Below, in pieces: positions 56,777 through 64,000 of a DNA stretch of 64,000 bases (positions within the stretch are counted from its first letter, which is position 1; each line of letters starts with the position of its first letter). The position numbers were made by a program, and so were the translations under genes. The notes under the pieces are model-generated. The model saw only the letters and a list, made by a program, of their open reading frames with translations, ran no database searches and had not been told where the DNA came from. Source of the DNA: Myroides sp. N17-2 (GTDB lineage Bacteria; Bacteroidota; Bacteroidia; Flavobacteriales; Flavobacteriaceae); NCBI RefSeq assembly GCF_002286775.1, contig NZ_NSGJ01000002.1, forward strand, positions 176,890 to 240,889, given 5' to 3'.

Positions 56777-57400
56777 GTTATCTAGGGAATAACCTTGTGA
56801 TAATAAATATTCGATAGTTTTCGGTAGGGCATAACGCAAGTTGACGTTAGCTTTGATACTATCGTGAAATACAATAATACTTCCAGGAGCCATACTCGTT
56901 ATGGCTCTTTTATAACATTCTTCTGGTGTTATAGTCTTGTCATAATCTTTCGTTAGATGTGACCACATAATAATTTCATACCCATTATTAAGTATTTTAT
57001 TAGCTTGTGATTTCTTTATTTTACCATAAGGAGGTCTGTATAACAATGTTTGCTTATCTAGTGATAAGTGTTTAGACATTTCCTCTTTAGCTAATTTTAT
57101 ATTGTTTAAATAGTATTCATTCTCATTCTTCCAACCGTTTAAGTGATTAAAAGTATGGTTGCCTACTTGGTGTCCATCGTTGATGATTCTGTTGAATATA
57201 TGGGGGTACTTACGTATATTATCTGCGATGCAAAAGAAAGTTGCTTTAGCATTATATTGTTTTAAAATATCTAACACCCATTCTGTCACTTCAGGAATAG
57301 GGCCATCGTCAAAAGTTAGGTAAACTGTCTTTTGATTAGTCTTTTGTCTCCATGTGTATCTTGGAAATAAATGGGGAAGTATGGCTCTTGATATATTCAT
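56771..57400 (-). CDS. Polysaccharide deacetylase family protein (NodB-like)
   Basis: 209 aa, almost only the NodB domain: TVYLTFDDGPIPE (catalytic Asp-Asp), HQVGNHTFNH (metal His pair) and LYRPPYGK. It deacetylates N-acetylated sugars, in similar proteins peptidoglycan or other cell-envelope glycans. No clear signal peptide. Single gene, divergent from nothing and followed by the convergent thioredoxin-like gene. Confidence 0.92.
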   Translation of the reverse strand: MNISRAILPHLFPRYTWRQKTNQKTVYLTFDDGPIPEVTEWVLDILKQYNAKATFFCIADNIRKYPHIFNRIINDGHQVGNHTFNHLNGWKNENEYYLNNIKLAKEEMSKHLSLDKQTLLYRPPYGKIKKSQANKILNNGYEIIMWSHLTKDYDKTITPEECYKRAITSMAPGSIIVFHDSIKANVNLRYALPKTIEYLLSQGYSLDNL

Positions 57401-57410
57401 AACTCAAATG

Positions 57411-57447
57411 TATAAAAAAAGAGTAGTTAACTAAATAACTACTCTTT
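57411..57447 (-). terminator. Terminator of the RND operon
   Basis: AAAGAGTAGTTA / TAACTACTCTTT over a 6-nt loop; on the minus strand it is followed by seven T. Confidence 0.88.
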
Positions 57448-57474
57448 TTTAATGAATAACAATTAACTATAAAA

Positions 57475-58884
57475 TTATTTTATACCACCTCCGACAGCTC
57501 TGTAAAGCTGTACAACAGAAGTAAGTTGAGCTAATTCAGTATTGATATAACTTAATTCAGCAGCAAGAGCGCTTTCTCTAGCAGTTAATACATCTAGGTA
57601 GTTAGCCATACCTTGGATTAATAACTCTTCTGAATACTCAGTAGCTAGGTTATAAGCTTCGTATTCTTGCTTTTTAAGTTTCAACTTGTCAGAAGAACTT
57701 TGGTAAGTATATAAAGCATCAGAAACTTCTTTAGAAGCAGTTAAGATTGACTTTTTATAGCTTAATAAAGCTGATTCTTGTTTCGCTTTAGCTACTTCAT
57801 GTGCAGTTTTAACTTTTCTACCGTTTAAAATAGGTTGAGTTAAACCTCCGATGAAGTTTGCAAAAAGAGAACTTGTGTTGAATAAGTTATCAAAGTCTAA
57901 ACTCTGTAAACCTCCATTAGCTGTTAATCTAAAAGAAGGATAGAAGTTTGCACGAGCAACATTAGTCATCTCGAAGGCATTGATTAAACCATATTCAGCA
58001 CTTCTTACATCTGGTCTATTGCTTAATAATTGAAGAGGTACACCTACAGTTAAATCAGCGTTTAATTTCTGAGATTTTAGGTCAGCTCTATTAATAGCAT
58101 TAGGGTTGTCTCCTAACAAGATACTGAAAGCATTTTCAGTAAGTTTAATATTATTTTCAAGATCTACTAAAAGTGCTTTGGCATTAAATAACTGAGCTTG
58201 TGTTTGTTTAACAGCTACCTCATTTACTTGTCCTGATTCTTTTAAAGCCTCAATAGTTTCTAAACTGTTTGTTCTGTTCACTATTGTTTGTTCAGTCACT
58301 CTCTTTTGTTCATCTAACGCTACTAATTGAAAATACGTAGAGGCAATAGTTGATATAAGTTGAGTTTTCACAGCTTGATGTGCAGATACAGTTTGTAAGA
58401 AGCTAGCACTAGAAGCTCTTTTGTCGCTTCTAATTTTGCCCCATACATCTAATTCCCAAGAGAATTGTCCTGTGATATCATACATGTCATTTTTCACTCG
58501 AGTATCACCAAAAGCTTGTCCTTGAGGTCCGTTTTTAGATAGTACTGAGTGTGTATAGTTTGCACCTAAGTTTAATGTAGGAGCATATCCCCATTTACCT
58601 TGTTGCATATAAGCTTGAGCTGCATTAATATTCTCTAATGCGATTCTGATATCTAAGTTGTTCTCTAAACCTTTCTCAATATGTTGAATAAGGATTTGGT
58701 CTGAGAAGAGCTCTTTCCATGACATTGCTGCCATAGAAAGAGTATCCTGAGATATTTTATCAGTACGGAATTGCGCTTCGTTAGTTACTTCTGGTCTCTC
58801 GTAGTTTTTCGAAACTATACAAGATTGCATTGTAATTGCTAAAACGGCAATAGGTAAAGCTCTATATAAAGTTTGTTTTTTCAT
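57475..58884 (-). CDS. RND pump outer-membrane factor lipoprotein (OprM/TolC type)
   Basis: 469 aa with lipobox Cys22 and two OEP repeats; SNRPDVRSAEYGLINAFEMTNVARANFYPS is the family signature. It forms the trimeric exit duct. It starts 1 bp after the stop of the RND pump, so it is last in the marR-adaptor-pump-OMF operon and followed by a terminator. Confidence 0.94.
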   Translation of the reverse strand: MKKQTLYRALPIAVLAITMQSCIVSKNYERPEVTNEAQFRTDKISQDTLSMAAMSWKELFSDQILIQHIEKGLENNLDIRIALENINAAQAYMQQGKWGYAPTLNLGANYTHSVLSKNGPQGQAFGDTRVKNDMYDITGQFSWELDVWGKIRSDKRASSASFLQTVSAHQAVKTQLISTIASTYFQLVALDEQKRVTEQTIVNRTNSLETIEALKESGQVNEVAVKQTQAQLFNAKALLVDLENNIKLTENAFSILLGDNPNAINRADLKSQKLNADLTVGVPLQLLSNRPDVRSAEYGLINAFEMTNVARANFYPSFRLTANGGLQSLDFDNLFNTSSLFANFIGGLTQPILNGRKVKTAHEVAKAKQESALLSYKKSILTASKEVSDALYTYQSSSDKLKLKKQEYEAYNLATEYSEELLIQGMANYLDVLTARESALAAELSYINTELAQLTSVVQLYRAVGGGIK

Positions 58885-58885
58885 A

Positions 58886-61800
58886 TTATTCTGACTTGTG
58901 CTCTACGAATTTAATCGGTTTAATTTTTTCTTGTAAGTACTGGAATATAGCATAAAGTACAGGAATTACGAATACTCCTAGTATAGTACCAATCAATAGT
59001 CCAAATGCAGCACCTGTACCAATAGATCTGTTACCAACATCTCCAACACCTTTAGCAAATACTAATGGCATCATACCTAAAATAAAGGCGAAAGATGTCA
59101 TTAAGATTGGTCTTAAACGAGCTTTAGCACCGTTTATAGCTGACTCAGCTATTGATTCTCCATGTTGACGTCTCTGTAAAGCAAACTCAACAATAAGAAT
59201 AGCATTCTTAGCAAGAAGACCGACCAGCATCACCAGTGCAATCTGGAAGTAAATATTATTTTCTAATCCTGCATATTTCTGTGCAATGAAAGCTCCCATA
59301 ATACCTGTAGGTAATGATAAGATTACTGCTAAAGGCAATAAATAACTTTCATATTGTGCAGATAATAGGAAGTAAACGAAAATAATACATAAAGCAAAGA
59401 TCATTACAGTTTGGTTTCCAGAACTAATCTCTTCACGAGAAAGACCTGTAAAGTCAATTCCATAATCAGCACTTAACGTTTGAGCAGCTACTTCTTGTAC
59501 AGCTTTAATCGCATCACCTGAACTGAATCCTGGTTTTGGAGCTCCAGCAATATTAGAAGAAGTAAATAAGTTGTAACGGTTTACTGATTGTGGTCCATAT
59601 ACTTTTTTCAAATCGACGAACTGAGTTACTGGCGCCATTTCTCCAGAAGCTGTTCTAACATAAATCTCATTTAAGCTATTTTTGTCAGATCTATACTCTG
59701 GTAATGCTTGAACCATAACACGGTATTGTTTACCAAAACGTGTAAAGTCAGCTGCATATATACCTCCAATATAACCTTGTAATGCAGAGAATATATCACT
59801 TACTAATACTCCTGATTCTTTTGCTCTAGGGATATTTAAGTCTAATTCGTATTGTGCATAGTTTGTATTAAACGATGACTGTGCATACATAATCTCAGGA
59901 CGTTGCATTAATGCACCTAAATATTCTTTAGATTTTTGATCAAAATCAGTAAGAGCCCCCCCTGTTTTATCTAGTAATTTCATCTCAAAACCTGAAGACA
60001 TACCAAAACCTGGTATACTTGGTGGTTGGAAGAAGATCATTCTAGCATCTTGGAATTGCGTTGCAGCAATACCGAATAAGTTTCCGATAATAGCATCAGT
60101 AGCTAATTCTGGTGTAGTTCTTTCTGCGAAGTCTTTTAATTTGATCATCGCCATACCGTAGTTAGATCCCTGTCCATTGATGAATGAGAATCCTGATACG
60201 ATAGTTACACCTTCTACTCCAGGGATTTGTTTTACTACTTTTGAGAACTCTTTTTGTAAACTTGTTACACGGTCTTGAGAAGCTCCAGCTGGTAATTCAA
60301 TGTTACCCATAATAAAACCACGGTCTTCGTTAGGAACAAATCCACTAGGCATAGTCTTAGCAGAGTAGTAAGTTATTCCTAAACATGCTATTAATATAGC
60401 AAACGTTACCCATTTGTGTTTTAATAAGAACTTGAATGAGTTACCATACTTATGTGTTAGGTTATTAAATGCAACGTTGAAAGCATCAAAGAAACGCTGT
60501 ACAAAGTTTCTTTTCTTTTCACCGTGATTTGCATCGTGTTGCTTTAAGAATAAGGCACATAATGCTGGACTCAATGTCAAGGCATTAATAGCAGAAATTA
60601 AGATAGCAACAATAAGTGTGATACCAAATTGCTTGTAGAATACTCCTGTAGGGCCTGGAATGAAGGTAACAGGTATAAATACTGCAGACATTACTAATGT
60701 AATAGAGATAATCGCACCTGATATTTCTGTCATAGTGTTTAAACTCGCCTCTTTAGCATCCTGTCCAGTTTCTTCCATTTTGGCGTGTACGGCTTCTACC
60801 ACAACGATGGCATCATCCACCACAATACCGATGGCTAGTACAAGAGCAAATAGTGTTAACAAGTTAATTGAGAACCCGAATACACTCAAGAAGAAGAACG
60901 TACCTACAATTGCTACTGGTACTGCGATCAACGGAATTAATGTTGAACGGAAATCTTGTAAGAAGATATACACTACCACGAATACTAATAAGAACGCTTC
61001 TATAAGAGTGTGAACCACCTTACTAATAGAGGCATCTAAGAATTCGTTAGTATCCATCAGTACAGTATAATCAATACCTTCAGGGAATGTAACTTTCATT
61101 TTCTCAAGTTCAGTATGTAAGTTCTGAATAATTTCTTGAGCGTTAGAACCTGGAGTCTGATAGATAGCCATTGCTACCCCTGGGTACCCATCTTGTTCTG
61201 AACTTCCTACATAAGACATAGCTCCTAATTCTATTTTAGCTACATCTTTTAAGTATAGTACTTGTCCATTACCCAATGATTTTACAACGATATTTTCGTA
61301 TTGATCTTGAGTTTTGTATTTACCACTATATTTAATTACATATTGAAATGCTTCTGCATTGTTTTCACCTAGTTGACCTGCAGCAGCTTCCAAACTCTGT
61401 TCGTTTAATACTCTAACTACGTCAGATGGTACTAAACCATAAGCTTTCATTTTTGCTGGATCAATCCAAATACGCATTGAATAGTTACGAGAACCAAAAG
61501 CAGATGCATCTCCAACACCACTTACACGTTTAAGTACAGGAATAACGTTGATATTCATGTAGTTTTGAATGTAAATAGCATCGTAGTTAGGGCTTGTCGA
61601 ATAGAATGACAAGAACATTAATGCACTTGTTTGTTGTTTCTGAGTAGTAACTCCAGAACGTGTTACCTCTGCTGGTAAAAGTGGTGTAGCACGTGCTACA
61701 CGGTTTTGTACGTTTACTGCAGCGATATCTGGGTCAACTCCTTGTTTGAAAACTACTTGTATACTAGCACTACCATCATTCGATGCAGTAGATGTAATAT

Positions 61801-62029
61801 AGTCCATGTTTTCCACCCCATTCACCTGCTCCTCGATTGGGATAACCACAGATTGCATTACTGTTTCAGCATTCGCTCCTGGATATGCTGCTGCAATCTG
61901 TACAGTAGGAGGTGCAATATCAGGATATTGCGTTACCGGAAGTACTGTTAGTCCCAGCACCCCTAGTATTACTATAAGTATAGAAATAACTGTAGATAAT
62001 ACAGGTCTTTCAATAAATGTTTTTAACAT
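58886..62029 (-). CDS. RND multidrug efflux transporter (AcrB/HAE1 type)
   Basis: 1047 aa, the standard length, with 12 membrane segments and two large periplasmic loops. GIVVDDAIVVVEAVHAKME (TM4 proton-relay Asp-Asp) and the GNRSIGTGAAFG/AKNAILIVEFA (TM10) blocks are intact. Homotrimeric inner-membrane drug/proton antiporter. Tightly packed between the adaptor (3 bp) and OMF (1 bp). Confidence 0.96.
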   Translation of the reverse strand: MLKTFIERPVLSTVISILIVILGVLGLTVLPVTQYPDIAPPTVQIAAAYPGANAETVMQSVVIPIEEQVNGVENMDYITSTASNDGSASIQVVFKQGVDPDIAAVNVQNRVARATPLLPAEVTRSGVTTQKQQTSALMFLSFYSTSPNYDAIYIQNYMNINVIPVLKRVSGVGDASAFGSRNYSMRIWIDPAKMKAYGLVPSDVVRVLNEQSLEAAAGQLGENNAEAFQYVIKYSGKYKTQDQYENIVVKSLGNGQVLYLKDVAKIELGAMSYVGSSEQDGYPGVAMAIYQTPGSNAQEIIQNLHTELEKMKVTFPEGIDYTVLMDTNEFLDASISKVVHTLIEAFLLVFVVVYIFLQDFRSTLIPLIAVPVAIVGTFFFLSVFGFSINLLTLFALVLAIGIVVDDAIVVVEAVHAKMEETGQDAKEASLNTMTEISGAIISITLVMSAVFIPVTFIPGPTGVFYKQFGITLIVAILISAINALTLSPALCALFLKQHDANHGEKKRNFVQRFFDAFNVAFNNLTHKYGNSFKFLLKHKWVTFAILIACLGITYYSAKTMPSGFVPNEDRGFIMGNIELPAGASQDRVTSLQKEFSKVVKQIPGVEGVTIVSGFSFINGQGSNYGMAMIKLKDFAERTTPELATDAIIGNLFGIAATQFQDARMIFFQPPSIPGFGMSSGFEMKLLDKTGGALTDFDQKSKEYLGALMQRPEIMYAQSSFNTNYAQYELDLNIPRAKESGVLVSDIFSALQGYIGGIYAADFTRFGKQYRVMVQALPEYRSDKNSLNEIYVRTASGEMAPVTQFVDLKKVYGPQSVNRYNLFTSSNIAGAPKPGFSSGDAIKAVQEVAAQTLSADYGIDFTGLSREEISSGNQTVMIFALCIIFVYFLLSAQYESYLLPLAVILSLPTGIMGAFIAQKYAGLENNIYFQIALVMLVGLLAKNAILIVEFALQRRQHGESIAESAINGAKARLRPILMTSFAFILGMMPLVFAKGVGDVGNRSIGTGAAFGLLIGTILGVFVIPVLYAIFQYLQEKIKPIKFVEHKSE

Positions 62030-62032
62030 ACT

Positions 62033-63187
62033 TTAGAATGTTGATTTGATGTCTTCGTTAATTTTTTCAAATTTCTCAGGTACTGGTGTAATTGGTGTTC
62101 CACTACGTAGAGTTCCTAATCCAGTTCCAATAATTTTTTCACCTTTCTTCACACCTTCTTTAACTATAGCCAACTTGTTAACTCTATCGATAACTTCAAT
62201 TTTAGTTGCTTTAGCAGTATCATTAGCGACAGTGTATACATATACTTGTCCTTGTTGTTCGAATGTAGCTGATTCAGGTACTACTAATACATTAGTATAT
62301 TCGTTAGGCAATAGAAGAGTTCCACTGTTTCCGTTAGATAATAATCTGTTTGGATTATTAAATAAAGCTCTTAGTTGAACTGTACCAGTAGTTGGGTTAA
62401 TTTGACCTGAGATAGTTTCAATTTTTCCTGACTCTTCATATACTTGTCCATTAGCTAACTGTAGTTTAACAGTAGGTAAGTGACCTAGTTTTTCTTTTAA
62501 TGATTTACCTTCTATTTTTTCTAAGAAGTCAAAGTACTCTTTTTCATTAAGAGTAAAGTAAGCATAGATGTCACTATCATCAGACACTACAGTTAAGGGC
62601 TGTGGATCACTAGGACTAACAAGTGTTCCTTCACGGAATTTGATAGCTCCTACGATACCATCGATAGGACTTTTAACGATAGCATAGTCTATGTTCGCTA
62701 CTATGCTTTTGTGTTGTGCTTTAGCTGCAGCTACTTGGCTTTTAGCACTAGCTAAGTTAGCTTGAGCCGTTTCTAATTGAATTTTACTGATAATACCTTT
62801 AGTTACAAGCGGGACTAATTTATCAACGTTTACTTGAGCTACATTTACTTGAGCCTCAGCTGTTCTGATAGCTGCTTTAGCTGCATCAGCGCTTTCGTTT
62901 AACATGTTAGTCTCAAGTCTAAATAGGGGTTGCCCTTTTCTTACGATAGCACCTTCATCTACGTAGACTTCTTGGATGTAACCAGATATTTTCGCACGAA
63001 CGTCACTTGCTACTTTTCCTTGAATAGTAGTAGGATAGTTTTTATATCCTGTTACGTTTTGTGTTGGAACTTCCACTACCTTATAAGGTAACGGTCCATG
63101 TCCACCTTGTTGTTGATCTTTTTTTCCACATGATGCTACAGTGATAGCGATAGCAGCGAAAGTGATCGTTTGTAAATAACGTTTCAT
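62033..63187 (-). CDS. RND efflux periplasmic adaptor (AcrA/MexA type)
   Basis: 384 aa with lipobox Cys20, barrel-sandwich start VRAKISGYIQEVYVDEGAIVRKGQPLFRL, a coiled-coil hairpin of ~65 aa (about 105-165, rich in Ala and Lys) and a beta-barrel domain. It links pump and outer-membrane factor. It starts 8 bp after the MarR-type gene. Confidence 0.94.
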   Translation of the reverse strand: MKRYLQTITFAAIAITVASCGKKDQQQGGHGPLPYKVVEVPTQNVTGYKNYPTTIQGKVASDVRAKISGYIQEVYVDEGAIVRKGQPLFRLETNMLNESADAAKAAIRTAEAQVNVAQVNVDKLVPLVTKGIISKIQLETAQANLASAKSQVAAAKAQHKSIVANIDYAIVKSPIDGIVGAIKFREGTLVSPSDPQPLTVVSDDSDIYAYFTLNEKEYFDFLEKIEGKSLKEKLGHLPTVKLQLANGQVYEESGKIETISGQINPTTGTVQLRALFNNPNRLLSNGNSGTLLLPNEYTNVLVVPESATFEQQGQVYVYTVANDTAKATKIEVIDRVNKLAIVKEGVKKGEKIIGTGLGTLRSGTPITPVPEKFEKINEDIKSTF

Positions 63188-63195
63188 ATAATTAC

Positions 63196-63669
63196 TTAAT
63201 TTGTACTTTTTAATTTTTCTATTGTTTCTGACATATGGTTTTTGCCTTTCTCTAAATGGTCTATATATAGTTCCATTTTTTTATTGCAATTATTAGCCTT
63301 TAGTGTGCCTTCATCTACACATTTGACTAATCTCAGGCTAAGCGCATGTTCACGTTCTAATACATCTCGTATTATTTGTAGTCTTAAAGTCATGTAATTA
63401 GGGTTTAACCTAAAAAACCTTTTTCTTTCATCTATTTTATTGAAATGCTCAATCTGATTGTTTGATATTAATAAGTTCAAACTAGTAGAAACAGAACTTT
63501 TGCTTGCATTTAGTCTTTCAACTAACTCATCAAAAGTTACGCCATCTCTGTTATTATTAAACATGATATAAGTATATATCTGTGCCGTGAGAGGCGACAG
63601 TTGATAAACTAGCTCATGATGTGCACAGAAGTCTTGAAATAAGTCTACTAAATCTTGGTCGTATTGCAT
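63196..63669 (-). CDS. MarR/GbsR family transcriptional regulator of the pump
   Basis: 157 aa, winged helix with GVTFDELVERLNASKSSVSTSLNLLISNNQ as recognition region and long flanking helices for dimerisation. It is the first gene of the RND operon and so probably represses it autogenously, with an inducing ligand. A perfect GTAATTAC palindrome lies at 63712-63719, 12 bp upstream of its -7 box, and is a candidate operator. Confidence 0.88.
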   Translation of the reverse strand: MQYDQDLVDLFQDFCAHHELVYQLSPLTAQIYTYIMFNNNRDGVTFDELVERLNASKSSVSTSLNLLISNNQIEHFNKIDERKRFFRLNPNYMTLRLQIIRDVLEREHALSLRLVKCVDEGTLKANNCNKKMELYIDHLEKGKNHMSETIEKLKSTN

Positions 63670-63692
63670 TTTATATTAAAATTTTGATGAAG

Positions 63693-63719
63693 CAAATATA
63701 CAGTTAGTTTTGTAATTAC
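63693..63719 (-). promoter_or_regulatory. Promoter and candidate operator of the RND operon
   Basis: TATATTTG on the minus strand (63693-63700) fits TAnnTTTG exactly. GTAATTAC (63712-63719) is an 8-bp perfect palindrome between the -7 and -33 regions, a good place for repressor binding. Confidence 0.55.
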
Positions 63720-63867
63720 CGAACCAAACAAACTTAAAAGTTTCTTAATTATTTAGATGGCGTCTACATAGTGATAAATATTGTTTTTTTATTCTATGGT
63801 CATCTATTTGATAATGTGATAGAAATAGAAATAGTGAGATTTTGTTTTTAAAAAAATTAAAGAATGC

Positions 63868-63899
63868 TTGCATAACTTTTGAAAATAGCATTATATTTG
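63868..63899 (+). promoter_or_regulatory. Promoter of tRNA-Gly
   Basis: TTG (63868-63870), 21 nt, TATATTTG (63892-63899); the mature tRNA starts 11 nt after the -7 box. Confidence 0.7.
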
Positions 63900-63910
63900 C
63901 ATCCACAAAA

Positions 63911-63983
<73 letters not shown>

Positions 63984-64000
63984 CTGCTTAAACCTGATGT

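Overview
The window reads as chromosome of an AT-rich member of the Flavobacteriaceae (Bacteroidota); Myroides or a close relative is my best guess from protein style, but that is inference. Supporting signs: SusC/SusD proteins, many short Bacteroidota-type lipoprotein signals, a fused MurF-alanine racemase, DUF3127 and DKNYY proteins, and promoters of the Bacteroidota form (TTG, about 19-21 nt, TAnnTTTG). There is no prophage, IS, CRISPR array or rRNA; most of it is ordinary housekeeping chromosome with a few specialised loci.

Layout. 1-10250: a left-truncated metallophosphatase/outer-membrane fusion, a beta-propeller lipoprotein, lepA, a lipoprotein and a periplasmic M16 peptidase. 10385-15434: a sulfur island (thioredoxin, CstB-like persulfide dioxygenase-rhodanese, TauE/SafE exporter, Crp/Fnr regulator, two half-size YeeE transporters, DsrE protein). 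It carries two near-identical TGTAAC-type palindromes placed at exactly the same distance from their promoters. 15499-18428: murF-alr and mscL. 18695-25891: a SusC/SusD locus with a zinc peptidase lipoprotein and a DUF4302 lipoprotein. 26023-28490: PPTase, BI-1 protein, PnuC-type transporter, ArfB. 28561-30869: a TPP riboswitch in front of a TonB-dependent receptor. 31120-36361: Rieske-like lipoprotein, a complex greA leader, greA, HIT, histidine kinase, flavin reductase, a QN-repeat DUF3127 protein, aat. 36338-43213: a complete thiamine operon (thiS-C-E'-D-E-G-H-F) behind a second TPP riboswitch. 43278-47968: methyltransferase, dicarboxylate symporter, tsf, rpsB, rpsI, rplM. 48162-57400: a frameshifted lipoprotein gene, acyltransferase, two membrane proteins, polA, a metallophosphoesterase, a degenerate thioredoxin, a deacetylase. 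57475-63669: a MarR-type regulator and a tripartite RND pump. 63911-63983: tRNA-Gly(TCC).

How genes work together. The two TPP riboswitches tie thiamine synthesis and (inferred) thiamine uptake to one signal. The sulfur island would import thiosulfate or sulfane sulfur, oxidise and transfer persulfide sulfur, export sulfite and reduce disulfides under a cysteine-containing Crp/Fnr protein.

The least explained structures are three intergenic elements (14194-14297, 30941-31031, 49572-49654). Each is built of 11-bp repeats in one orientation, a 14-17 nt spacer, and 11-bp repeats in the other orientation. Two share the consensus ARTGRnnnCAT and the third uses a different word. I know of no named element with this layout.
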